This document shows, one piece after another, positions 40,215 through 48,776 of a stretch of 48,776 nt of DNA; positions within the stretch are counted from its first letter, which is position 1, and every line of letters begins with the position of its first letter. Position numbers and translations under genes: made by a program. The notes under the pieces are model-generated. The model was not told the origin of the DNA and did not search any database. It worked only from the letters and a program-made list of their open reading frames with translations. The stretch comes from Candidatus Woesearchaeota archaeon (GTDB taxonomy: Archaea; Nanobdellota; Nanobdellia; Woesearchaeales; JACPJR01): the NCBI GenBank assembly GCA_016187565.1, contig JACPJR010000021.1, positions 1-48,776 on the forward strand, read 5' to 3'.

Positions 40215-43200
40215 CTATAGGTTCTGGTGATTATCAGATGCTTTTATCCGCTTTCGCCGCCAATACTTGATACCACCAACCGAGATGAGAAGGCCAATAA
40301 AAACAAACAACATCAAGAGGTCTCCTCGTGGAATGAAAAATGTCCATGGCTTATCAGATGCATCGCTTGTGTTGGTCAGATTAATGATAGTACGTGGAGT
40401 TTCTACAACTGGTTCCTTTGGTATAGAAATTGACTCTCCGACAACAACAGGCTGGGTGGTTAGTTCTTCAAGAGGAGTTTCCACACCAGTTTTCTCTTTT
40501 TTGTTTCCTCCGATAGCAAAATAACTAAATCCTGGTGAGTTACTTTCATACGTAACTATCGTGCTGTCTTCAGCTACTTTTATGGTTGGCAGGGCTACCC
40601 AATCAACGGTATAACGGTATAAGACTACGTCTTCAGAAGTTAGATTATTTGCATCCAACCATGTTTTTTCAACAGTAAATTGAAATTGTACATCATCGAG
40701 AGAGGTGCTATCCATGTTCATGGTTTCAATCTTAAGGTAGTAATACAATGACCCGGGAATGGTCTGATAAAGACCACTTGGTCGTTGAGTATATGCTGCA
40801 AGGCTTATTTCTGCATTTTCCATTACTTTTTTAGTGGTAAAAGAAATTTCTTTAACGCCCATCTCTTGATCAGTGATCCTCCAGACTACTTCAGCATTCT
40901 CATCAAGGATGTCCCATGCGCGCGATATCTTTGGCTCGAGGATAACTACAGGAACAACCAGATTACTACCTTGTTGCTCACCAACAGGGCAATCACCACA
41001 ATCTATAACACAAAGAGAACATGATTCGGTTCCATCACAACGAGCGTCACCACAATAACTAGCACTTGTTTGGCCTGAATTATTCACCCAAGTGGTATTA
41101 ACATTCCCTAGATGATCTACCGTAAGGATACTTAACGTATAAACCGTACTTGCCAATAAACCTGTTGCATTGTATCTATTGGTAGGCTGGTAAACAGTAG
41201 TCGCGAGACTACCATTCAAATAGAGAAGGCTATAATTATAATCGCCCGTTAGTGGATTGCTCCAGTTCCACGTTATCCACGACGAATCTTGGGCTTCTTT
41301 TCTCAACGTGCTAATACTTGCAGGCGCGGTGGTATCAACCGCTGTTGTAGTCGTATGGTTAACCCACGTTGAGTTGATATTACCACTATGATCCACGGTT
41401 CGTGTACTTAACGTGTAATTCGTATTGTTCAACAATCCTGTGGCAGTGTAATTGTGTAAGGTATAACTTATATTTACTACAAATGTGCCATTTACGTAAA
41501 GTTCAACATGGTTATAATCATTCTCAGAAGGATTAGTCCAATTCCACGTAATGCTGGCATCAGTTATAGAAACATTGGTGAGATTGCTTAATGTACTTGG
41601 TGATAGTGTATCAGGCACTGCATTGGTGCTGGCAGTATGATTCACTGCACTTTGATTAACATTGCCTGCATGATCTGCTGTTCTGATACTCACGGTATAA
41701 TTTGTCGTATTCGTTAAACTCGTCGCAACATAACTGGTCGTAGGTGTGCTGAGATTGGCTACCCAACTGCCGTTTAACCAAATCTCCGTATGGTTAAAAT
41801 CATTATTTGTTGGATTGCTCCAATTCCACTTAATCCAGGTTAAACTTGCATTTTCATGGGTGAGGTTAGCTATACTTCCTGGTGCAGTCGTATCTATTAT
41901 AAAAGTCCGATTTATGTCACCCCAAGCAATGTTTGCTGCATTGCCATCCAAACTCTCAGTATCATATGCTAAACAATTCCAGTGATACACACCATCGAGT
42001 AAGGAACTCAAATTCATGCTGACTGAAGAACTATTTCCGGAAATGTTGGTACTTGCGTTTTCTATGAACGTGCCACTGATGTTTGTATAGATAGTTATGT
42101 TGTAAAGATTAGCAGTCGGGTCAGTTACATTACAGGTAAGGGTTACATTTGGACTTGCAAAATACGTACCATCTGCCGGAGTAATAAGAGAGACAACAGG
42201 GTTACCATCAAGAACCTCAAAACTTCCTTGTACTTGTTGAATCTGTCCGTTGCTGTCGTTTGCAAGTAAAGTATATGTTACCGTTAAACTGTCAGAACTT
42301 GCAGATTTAGCATAGAGTGATTCATTGATCGCTAAAGAATAATTAGAACCTGTATTGGTAAGGTAACCTACTATTGTTTGCCCACTTGCTTGCGGTAAAA
42401 GAAACAGTTCTGTCGTGCTCTTATTTAACCATACTAACTGGATGCTATCTTCTGTATCAGGATCAGTAATTAAGGCCCACAAAGAAAGATTTTGATCGTC
42501 ATAGACCATACTTGTTGGTAAGGTTACATTTCGTATCAAGGGATAGCTACCTATTTTTTGGTTTGAAACCCGATACTCATCAAATAGCAATGTCCCTGTT
42601 GCATTTGCAACAGAGTTATCAATTACTCCGAGACTTACATGTTGAATTTCTTCATTGCTGAAATTAATGCCTGTCTGATTACAGAAGACCGTTCCATTTA
42701 ACCAGCAACTTATTCCTCCTGTTGCATTGTAAAAAAGCTCTACGGTATGCCAAGTGTTTGTATTCAGATGTTGTTTTGTTTGATTGCTACATCCTGTAAG
42801 GGTTCCTTGCGCTGGATCAGAAAAATAACCACAACCCAAACTCTCATTTTCGTCAAAGTATGCAAAGGCCTGTAAGTACGGTAGGGGTAAAGTGGCGTCC
42901 CATACACCCATGAAAATCCATGCATCAGTGGATCCGGAGGAGACTGAAACGTTTTGCGCATTGAGGTAGACTCTGCTATAAATATTACTCTTGGTTGTTC
43001 CATAGACATCATAGACCTCTACTCTTATTCGTGAACTATTCCCTGAATTTAACTTTGTCACATTTGCAAATTTCCTGCCCATATAAGCAAGACTTGCATC
43101 ACTCATGATGGTGAAGCTCCCTGCGCCTGATTGACAGACAGCGTCGTACCATTGCGTGTCCTCAATAGATGTACAATAGTTGGTTCCTGATTCGAAGGTA

Positions 43201-43790
43201 TCGTATATATAGCTTGTTCCTACAAAACCAGAAAAGGAGGTAACATTGAATTCAATGCTATTGTCGGTCTCGACAAAGGAAATATTGGTTCTCTTCCACT
43301 GATCACAACTAAGATTATTTTCATGCCATTCTTCATCAGGACATTTTAAGATCATTGAAATAGGAGCATATTTTGGCAAACGAACAGTTGCTGTAGTAAA
43401 ATTAAAATCACCACCAACATAGATCATATCGGTAGCAAACTGCTCATTATACCCAGTTTGTAGTTGCTGTAGTCCATAAGGGTTGTCAACATCAGTAAGA
43501 AAAAGATATCCTGATGACCCTGCAGCAGAAACAAACGAAACACTCAGATTGTATTTTCCGTCCTCACTCACCGAGAGGCTCTGTACTGAAATCGTACCCT
43601 GAAAATCATCGCGAAGATTTGATTCTAGGGCTGCAATAAGAGATCCTTTATCTTTATTGATAACAAAACCTGTTGGCATGCCCCCTGTCCAAAACATCCC
43701 CTTAATTTCAAAAAGATAGTAAACAGTTATAAAGAGAATAATTACCAAGAATAGTCGTAAACCCTTTCCCAGTTCCCTAGTTTTTGAAAT
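40215..43790 (-). CDS. Giant cell-surface protein: LamG-like, FN3 repeats, PGF-pre-PGF, C-terminal anchor
   Basis: About 1,191 residues if translation begins at the ATT codon 43790-43788. An N-terminal signal anchor (GLRLFLVIILFITVYYLF) is followed by a LamG-like region (about 185-400), three fibronectin-III-like repeats (about 630-900, each with an N-W-[ST]-NP pattern such as WKWNWSNPTNNDFNH), a Cys-rich knot CGDARCDGTESCSLCVIDCG near 910-936, a PGF-pre-PGF domain (about 957-1093) and a C-terminal membrane helix with RRKR. Dozens of N-x-S/T sites imply heavy glycosylation. The in-frame TTG at 43748 would cut the signal's basic end; ATT has GGGAGG seven bases upstream. Confidence 0.75.
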   Translation of the reverse strand: MSKTRELGKGLRLFLVIILFITVYYLFEIKGMFWTGGMPTGFVINKDKGSLIAALESNLRDDFQGTISVQSLSVSEDGKYNLSVSFVSAAGSSGYLFLTDVDNPYGLQQLQTGYNEQFATDMIYVGGDFNFTTATVRLPKYAPISMILKCPDEEWHENNLSCDQWKRTNISFVETDNSIEFNVTSFSGFVGTSYIYDTFESGTNYCTSIEDTQWYDAVCQSGAGSFTIMSDASLAYMGRKFANVTKLNSGNSSRIRVEVYDVYGTTKSNIYSRVYLNAQNVSVSSGSTDAWIFMGVWDATLPLPYLQAFAYFDENESLGCGYFSDPAQGTLTGCSNQTKQHLNTNTWHTVELFYNATGGISCWLNGTVFCNQTGINFSNEEIQHVSLGVIDNSVANATGTLLFDEYRVSNQKIGSYPLIRNVTLPTSMVYDDQNLSLWALITDPDTEDSIQLVWLNKSTTELFLLPQASGQTIVGYLTNTGSNYSLAINESLYAKSASSDSLTVTYTLLANDSNGQIQQVQGSFEVLDGNPVVSLITPADGTYFASPNVTLTCNVTDPTANLYNITIYTNISGTFIENASTNISGNSSSVSMNLSSLLDGVYHWNCLAYDTESLDGNAANIAWGDINRTFIIDTTAPGSIANLTHENASLTWIKWNWSNPTNNDFNHTEIWLNGSWVANLSTPTTSYVATSLTNTTNYTVSIRTADHAGNVNQSAVNHTASTNAVPDTLSPSTLSNLTNVSITDASITWNWTNPSENDYNHVELYVNGTFVVNISYTLHNYTATGLLNNTNYTLSTRTVDHSGNINSTWVNHTTTTAVDTTAPASISTLRKEAQDSSWITWNWSNPLTGDYNYSLLYLNGSLATTVYQPTNRYNATGLLASTVYTLSILTVDHLGNVNTTWVNNSGQTSASYCGDARCDGTESCSLCVIDCGDCPVGEQQGSNLVVPVVILEPKISRAWDILDENAEVVWRITDQEMGVKEISFTTKKVMENAEISLAAYTQRPSGLYQTIPGSLYYYLKIETMNMDSTSLDDVQFQFTVEKTWLDANNLTSEDVVLYRYTVDWVALPTIKVAEDSTIVTYESNSPGFSYFAIGGNKKEKTGVETPLEELTTQPVVVGESISIPKEPVVETPRTIINLTNTSDASDKPWTFFIPRGDLLMLFVFIGLLISVGGIKYWRRKRIKASDNHQNL

Positions 43791-43975
43791 AGTATTGCCT
43801 CCCTTCTCGATTTCTCAAGACGCAGTTTCCTATTTAAACTTTTCTTTGTCAAATGTGGTTACTTCGTAATTCGTAGAACAAAGAGCTGTCGAGAAAATCC
43901 AAGAATCTCCAACACATTTATATAAAAAGTTGTCTTAAGTGAGTAGTAAATCTAAATATTAGAGGGGGTATTGCT

Positions 43976-45415
43976 ATGAAAAAAATAGTGTGGTTGGTAG
44001 TCTTTCTCGCGTTCTTAACACCATTGCTCACTGTTTCTGCTACTGAAGTTTCGAGCTGTCGAACAATCTTTGAAGATAGCGTTCTTGTTACCAATATTAG
44101 CGCTAATCGCGATCCTTGTATTACTCTAGGTGCCAATGATATCACCTTTGATTGTCAGGGATATACAATCAATGGGAATGGAATTTACCAAGGAATCTAT
44201 GTTGATGGAAAGAATGGCGTTATCATCAAAAATTGCCGTCTTAACAATTTTGTTTCTGATTTAAAGCTAGTCAATGCCGACAATAACATCGTCGAAGATA
44301 ATATTTTCAATGACTTTTTTAGCGTAAGTTTAGGTGCAGATAACAATCTTGTACAACGGAATGCGTTTAATAAAGAGACGTGGCTTTATGGCGTATCCAA
44401 TACCTTTGATGGGAATACCTTTACCCTCGTCGATTCTAATAATGCTGCATTAAGTATCCATGCCGGGTACAATGTAGTTAAAAATAACGTGTTTGTCGGT
44501 AGTTCAGATGGATTTGGAATTGCTAATACCCAAAGTGCTACGTACAACCAGTACGTCAACAACACCATTACTAATTTTGCACAAGGCATTATTTTAGGAG
44601 GTTTTCTTCTCGGTGCAAACTACAACACTGTTGCAAACAACAGCTTACTTAATAATATGGAAGGAATTCAAGTCGCCGGTGGAGATCTGAACAGTATTAC
44701 GGGGAATGATATTAATTCCAGAAATTGGACTGAAGCAGACACAACGTATGAAGGATGGGGTGTTGATTTGGGCGGTTCACGAAATAATGTGCTGTGGGAT
44801 AACACCATCCATAACCAGAATAACCGTTTTGATGTCAACTTAAACTTGTACTGCTATCAAGGTGTTGAGAATACCTGGAATTTCAACATTACACCTACCT
44901 GTGAGGGAGATTGTGTCAAGCCAGACTGTAGTGAAGTCCTTGACAACCAGGGAGGGTGGTTTAATGGCGGTGCTGGCGCCTTAATGAATGGCATAGGTCA
45001 TGGACCAATGGCAGAAGTTACCGGCATAGTTCCTCGTGATGATCCGATCATTACTGCAGCCTGGCAGAGTATTAATTATCCTGATGCTATCAATGGAAAT
45101 GCTCATTATCACCTAGCAAGTAACAGCAGCAGTTATGTCTATTGGGAAGTCCATAGCTTGCTTAGCCGTTATGATGTCTATACCTGGAAGTTCGATCATC
45201 CGTGGAGCTCACAGATGAGTACTACCGCAAAATACATGATCAAACACAAGTATGGTTTAACAACCAAATACCTTGATCAGAGCACGCCAGGAGATCAATG
45301 GGTTTACTTAGGAAGATATACCTTTGACGACTCAGAATTACAGGGAGTAGCGATCTTCCCGAGTACCGGTGGGATTGTTGCAGCTGATGCAGTGAAGATT
45401 GTCAGCGTCAGTTAG
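43976..45415 (+). CDS. Secreted right-handed beta-helix (NosD-like) protein with golvesin-like C domain
   Basis: 479 residues. The signal peptide MKKIVWLVVFLAFLTPLLTV ends near residue 22. Residues about 40-290 are PbH1 repeats of the NosD type (GIYVDGKNGVIIKNCRLNNF, NNIVEDNIFND, YNVVKNNVFVGSS, NTVANNSLLNN). The last 120 residues (ITAAWQSINYPDAINGNAHY onward, ending VAADAVKIVS) resemble the golvesin/xanthan-lyase CBD-like domain. It probably binds or modifies surface polysaccharide. TATA CATTTATATAAA (43914-43925) and GAGGGGG (43962-43968) precede the ATG. Confidence 0.8.
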   Translation: MKKIVWLVVFLAFLTPLLTVSATEVSSCRTIFEDSVLVTNISANRDPCITLGANDITFDCQGYTINGNGIYQGIYVDGKNGVIIKNCRLNNFVSDLKLVNADNNIVEDNIFNDFFSVSLGADNNLVQRNAFNKETWLYGVSNTFDGNTFTLVDSNNAALSIHAGYNVVKNNVFVGSSDGFGIANTQSATYNQYVNNTITNFAQGIILGGFLLGANYNTVANNSLLNNMEGIQVAGGDLNSITGNDINSRNWTEADTTYEGWGVDLGGSRNNVLWDNTIHNQNNRFDVNLNLYCYQGVENTWNFNITPTCEGDCVKPDCSEVLDNQGGWFNGGAGALMNGIGHGPMAEVTGIVPRDDPIITAAWQSINYPDAINGNAHYHLASNSSSYVYWEVHSLLSRYDVYTWKFDHPWSSQMSTTAKYMIKHKYGLTTKYLDQSTPGDQWVYLGRYTFDDSELQGVAIFPSTGGIVAADAVKIVSVS

Positions 45416-45430
45416 ACCCATTTTAGTAAT

Positions 45431-45455
45431 AATTTTTGTAATTATTTTTTTCTCT
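45431..45455 (+). terminator. T-rich terminator after the beta-helix gene
   Basis: AATTTTTGTAATTATTTTTT begins about 15 nt behind the stop codon and fits archaeal U-tract termination. Confidence 0.45.
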
Positions 45456-45506
45456 TCACTGTTATCTGTTTTAATCTACAAGAATAAGTTTACATTATAA
45501 AGAGAG

Positions 45507-45647
45507 CTACTCAATAACCAACCCGCACCGTTGACAGTAGCGTTCGTTATCATGAAATATTATATCTTCTGATCCGCATTCCGGACACTCAGTGATTTTT
45601 GTTTCGCCTGCAATGCCCTGGAGTGGTTTTTCATCTGCCATAGCCAT
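45507..45647 (-). CDS. Mini zinc-ribbon protein resembling the TFB N terminus
   Basis: 46 residues (45 or 44 from later Met codons). ITECPECGSEDIIFHDNERY followed by CQRCGLVIE gives two CxxC knuckles (C21, C24, C38, C41) in the arrangement of the TFB/TFIIB zinc ribbon. No cyclin folds follow. TATA TTTTAAATATAAA (45693-45707, minus) lies upstream, so the gene is expressed alone. It could bind the RNA polymerase dock like TFB, or simply be a generic ribbon; I cannot separate these. Confidence 0.65.
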   Translation of the reverse strand: MAMADEKPLQGIAGETKITECPECGSEDIIFHDNERYCQRCGLVIE

Positions 45648-45751
45648 TACATTCACCCTGAGCTCACACATACCCCAAGAAGATTAAAAGAGGGTTTATA
45701 TTTAAAACTTTCTAAGAAACAGAAAAAAAGGAAAAAAGAAAAACACTGTGG

Positions 45752-46423
45752 CTAACTTAAGTGTTTCTCTATTTTTTTGACATGTCCCTTAGCAGCATCC
45801 TTCAAGGCATAACCATAGCTAATGCCAATGGCAACGGCAACAGCAATTGCAATGGCTCCTACAATGATGCGGAAGGTATCCTCAGCTAACGACACATCAA
45901 GGCCAGCTTGACGGAGTGCAATAACTGCGGTAAAGAAGATGATTAATACCTTCATAATGGATGTGGTCCACATCATATATTTTGACTTTTCGTGCTTGAG
46001 TTTTACCTCTAACCAGTGTGCCAGCATCAGACCAAAGAAGATGATCAAAATGGCCACGATAAGATTAGGGAACCAGATTGCAAATTCAACCAACCGTTCA
46101 GATAATACTCCTAAACTGGCAATTCGGGCAGCATCACCCAAAAATATGACGAAGATATACCACTTCGTAAGAGCTCCTAACAATCCAGAAATTTCCGTAT
46201 GCCCAACAGCTGTTTCCAATTCATACTGTTTGAGCAGTTTATCAAACTGCACTTTTTCTAATAATTTGTGCACCACATAACCAACTAATGATGCAACAAA
46301 ATAACCCACAATCGCAACGATAATAGCGCCAAGTAAACCCGGAATAAGCTCCACAAAGCGATTCCAAAGGCTCACCAATGGGTCTAACATATCAGTACCT
46401 GTGTTATAAAGATCTACAGCCAT
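45752..46423 (-). CDS. CmpX/MscS-related membrane protein (conserved TM-helix repeat)
   Basis: 223 residues with four hydrophobic helices: LIPGLLGAIIVAIVGYFVAS near 26-45, KWYIFVIFLG near 87, FPNLIVAILIIFFGLMLAHW near 118-137, and VGAIAIAVAVAIGISYGYAL near 188-207. Paired glycine-rich helices and the KLLEKVQFDKLLKQYELE linker match the conserved TM-helix family found at the N terminus of some MscS-type channels. The MscS beta-domain is absent. It may help sense membrane tension. GGGAGG precedes the ATG on the minus strand. Confidence 0.75.
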   Translation of the reverse strand: MAVDLYNTGTDMLDPLVSLWNRFVELIPGLLGAIIVAIVGYFVASLVGYVVHKLLEKVQFDKLLKQYELETAVGHTEISGLLGALTKWYIFVIFLGDAARIASLGVLSERLVEFAIWFPNLIVAILIIFFGLMLAHWLEVKLKHEKSKYMMWTTSIMKVLIIFFTAVIALRQAGLDVSLAEDTFRIIVGAIAIAVAVAIGISYGYALKDAAKGHVKKIEKHLS

Positions 46424-46607
46424 CGTTCTACACCTCCCTTTTTTACCCCTCTTCTCTGAGAGAAAATAATAACTCTTGAGTACTAGAGAATGCGTTCTTA
46501 TAAAAACTTATTCGAGTATTGAAGAGTAGCAAAAATTTCAACAACGTCTAGAAACGTTCCACGTGAATAAACGTATACTCAAAAACAGAATGATCTAAGA
46601 AAGGCAA

Positions 46608-48497
46608 CTACCACTTATAAGCCATGATGCGTTCAAGAACTTTCTCTTTGCCTTTCCAGTCCAATGCCTCAGCAAGTACTTCAGAAATTGTTTCAACAGG
46701 TATGATCTCAATTTTCTTGAGCATTGCTTCCTCAATGATAATATCAGCAATATTTGATTTTGGTACAATCACTTTCTTAATGCCTGCCTCAATAGCAGCC
46801 TCTACTTTTGAGGTGACGCCACCAACAGGCAAGACTTCTCCTCTCACGGATAAACTTCCGGTCATGGCATACATCTGTTTGACAGGGATTTTCTTCAAGG
46901 CAGAAATAATAGACGTTGCAACAGCAATGGATGCAGAATCACCTTCTACCCCCTCATACGTCTGGAGAAACTGGACATAGATATCACAGGTTTCTTTAAT
47001 ATCTTCTCCAAAGTACCGCTTGATAATTGCCGAGACATTTTTGATTGCTTCTTTGGCGATCTCCCCAAGCTTACCGGTTGCAATAATCTCCGATTCTTTG
47101 CCGCCAGCAGTTACCTCTGCTTCAATGGGCAATAAGATACCAGAAAATGCACTGCCACTGCCCATCACCGCTAAACCATTGACTCTACCAATTCGCTTTC
47201 CACTGATTAAGATAACATTATATTCTCTTTTGCGTTCAATGACTTTGTCAGCAAGTTGTTGTTCTAAGGTTCGGGCAAGTTTACGTGCACCACGGATATG
47301 GATCGGCTCAACAATCTTTGCACCCTCATCTTTTGCAAGGTCGCCTGCAGCTCTGACCAATCCTCCTAGTTCACGAAGACGAAGCGTCAGATGACCTTTT
47401 CTATTCGCCCGTCTCCGAGCCTCTTCAATAATGGTATCTACCGCTGCTTTACTAAAGTCAGGAATTTTTTTATCTTTTTTAATTTCTTGAGCAACAAAAA
47501 TCGCAATTTTATCACAGTTTTCTGGTGTATCTTCCATGGTTTCATTCATGTACACTTCATACCCATAACCACGGATACGTGATCGTAATGCAGGATGCAT
47601 GTTCTTAATAGTTTCAAAATTACCCGCAGCTACCATAATGAAGGAACATGGCACAGGATCTGTTCTCACCATGGCTCCTGCAGAGCGTTCACTCTGGCCA
47701 GTAATCGAATACTTTCCTTCTTGAAGTGCCGTCAATAACTCCTGTTGCGTGTGAGGCTGCAAGGTTGCAATCTCATCAACAAAAAGAACCCCCATGTGGG
47801 CTTTGTGGATCATGCCCGCTACTACTCGTTCATGAGCAGGCGTTCCTAGACCACCACTTTGGAACGGGTCATGAAGGATATCGCCGAGCAGAGCACCTGC
47901 ATGGGCACCTGTTGCATCCATAAAAAGCGCTTGTTTTCTCCGGTAGTTGTCCACGATCACTTTGGGTAACTTAATTTTTCCATTCATGCGCTTTCCAAGA
48001 TTAACAAACATAACAACCGCTGCGACAAAGACCATGCCACCAAGAAAAAATGCAGTAAACATGATAGAGGCTGCAGTGCTTCCCTCTTTTGCAGCATACT
48101 GTGAACGTATCCACCATGGTGCGAGCATGGCAAGAATGGCAAGGACAAGCATGATCATGTTCTGGGTTCTGAACAATCCCATGGTCTCCATCCGTGCTTT
48201 CATTATCAGATCTCTTCCCTTACCTGCAGGCACGGTCTTAATTAATGGTTGATTTTCATCATTAACATTAGGATAAGCAATAATATCGACAAGTTTTTCC
48301 TTTGGCAAGAGTTCTGCAAGACCTAAGCCAAGGAGAGATTTTCCTGTACCTGGCTCTCCAATTAACAAAACATGTCGTCGTTGCGATGCAGCTTTTGTAA
48401 TGACGGCAACTGCCTCATCTTGACCAAGCACTTGATCAATGATGCGCTTGGATACCGAAATTTCTTTAGTAGTCTTAAAAGGAGGAAGACGCTTCAT
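46608..48497 (-). CDS. lonB: Membrane-bound archaeal Lon protease (LonB)
   Basis: 629 residues. Walker A GEPGTGKS is at 47-54. Two membrane helices lie within the AAA module (about 113-131 and 143-167), the archaeal LonB hallmark. Walker B is [10 protein letters not shown] (D241, E242). The protease domain has S521 in EGDSAS and K564 in [10 protein letters not shown]. It is an ATP-dependent protease facing the cytoplasm that degrades misfolded and regulatory membrane or soluble proteins. TATA ACGTTTAAATAGG (48518-48530, minus) predicts a leaderless start at 48497. All catalytic residues are intact. Confidence 0.96.
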   Translation of the reverse strand: MKRLPPFKTTKEISVSKRIIDQVLGQDEAVAVITKAASQRRHVLLIGEPGTGKSLLGLGLAELLPKEKLVDIIAYPNVNDENQPLIKTVPAGKGRDLIMKARMETMGLFRTQNMIMLVLAILAMLAPWWIRSQYAAKEGSTAASIMFTAFFLGGMVFVAAVVMFVNLGKRMNGKIKLPKVIVDNYRRKQALFMDATGAHAGALLGDILHDPFQSGGLGTPAHERVVAGMIHKAHMGVLFVDEIATLQPHTQQELLTALQEGKYSITGQSERSAGAMVRTDPVPCSFIMVAAGNFETIKNMHPALRSRIRGYGYEVYMNETMEDTPENCDKIAIFVAQEIKKDKKIPDFSKAAVDTIIEEARRRANRKGHLTLRLRELGGLVRAAGDLAKDEGAKIVEPIHIRGARKLARTLEQQLADKVIERKREYNVILISGKRIGRVNGLAVMGSGSAFSGILLPIEAEVTAGGKESEIIATGKLGEIAKEAIKNVSAIIKRYFGEDIKETCDIYVQFLQTYEGVEGDSASIAVATSIISALKKIPVKQMYAMTGSLSVRGEVLPVGGVTSKVEAAIEAGIKKVIVPKSNIADIIIEEAMLKKIEIIPVETISEVLAEALDWKGKEKVLERIMAYKW

Positions 48498-48776
48498 AGA
48501 GTCTTGAGAGTGGATCTCCTATTTAAACGTTATGAAATCATAAACTTTAGGCATAAAGTCGCTGCTATCTAAAAATCAGTTATTTGCTAGAGCTTATTCT
48601 CTTTTCTTTAAATGAGGCATTTTTTCAAGAATCAATTGTCAAATAGGCTTGCAACCACCACCGGTCATAGACACGGTGGCATGCTCGCTTCGCTCGGGTT
48701 GCTCGCCTATCCTACAAAATTTGTTAGTCTCACCTGACTCCTTCCTCTCCCCTTTTCACCATACTTCTGTTTCTTG
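48498..48776. other. Right-edge spacer with hairpin and 9-nt tandem repeat
   Basis: After the lonB promoter the stretch is A/T-rich until 48640. Then come CCACCG-(10 nt)-CGGTGG (48658-48679) and a three-unit 9-nt tandem repeat, GCTCGCTTC GCTCGGGTT GCTCGCCTA (48683-48709). The GC-rich block resembles the hairpin spacers at 1-101 and 31217-31588 in character. No gene is evident and the window ends here. Confidence 0.45.

Overview
This window is a densely packed archaeal chromosome segment. The evidence is an archaeal histone, TFE-alpha, TFS, ribosomal protein eL15, an archaeal membrane-bound Lon protease, Taw3, EndA, HerA, BHB-type tRNA introns, and TATA boxes about 26 nt upstream of many genes. 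Many transcripts look leaderless. A DUF5752-type protein, a PGF-pre-PGF surface protein, stand-alone small zinc ribbons and many orphan proteins suggest a DPANN lineage, perhaps Woesearchaeota-like. That placement is inference; no 16S or other marker settles it.

Layout. 1-4320: a folded RNA-like element, rpl15e, a DUF5752 membrane protein, taw3, a fused nucleotidyltransferase-HEPN gene and a PUA-like RNA-binding gene. 4321-8191: two large minus-strand orphan genes. The first carries what I read as a very divergent RelA/SpoT-synthetase-like segment, the second an RSH-type HD hydrolase motif set; a paralogue of the second lies at 13697-15292. 8231-13710: RNA and DNA maintenance genes (PUA protein, DUF371, HerA, intron-containing tRNA-Leu, EndA, RNase Z). 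15381-18354: a lipoprotein, an AAA/DUF4143 ATPase flanked by 35-bp direct repeats, the histone and TFE. 18485-22065: a stand-alone asparagine-synthase-like gene, orphans, a tRNA-Ser with two non-canonical introns and a DedA-like protein. 22235-31216: an AAA/winged-helix ATPase, HAD, PurP-like, patatin, IleRS and a HemK-type methyltransferase. 31217-31588: an unexplained hairpin-rich spacer. 31589-35345: a beta-oxidation-type pair (thiolase, then 3-hydroxyacyl-CoA dehydrogenase fused to enoyl-CoA hydratase). 35471-48497: an Nmd3-like protein, two large surface proteins, signal peptidase, TFS, small orphans, a beta-helix protein, a TFB-like mini zinc ribbon, a CmpX/MscS-like membrane protein and LonB.

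How the parts relate. EndA is encoded between two tRNA genes that need BHB splicing, one with a canonical intron and one with D-loop and T-loop introns. RNase Z lies next to EndA. TFE, TFS, histone and the TFB-like ribbon form the transcription set. Signal peptidase and LonB sit among secreted and membrane proteins that they may process or degrade.

The most interesting candidates are: (1) a split, divergent RSH-like synthetase/hydrolase family in an archaeon; (2) tRNA-Ser(GCT) with two non-canonical introns; (3) the 372-nt hairpin-rich spacer that shares a 20-nt motif with another convergent junction; (4) direct repeats around the AAA ATPase; (5) a probable AUU start codon on a giant surface protein.
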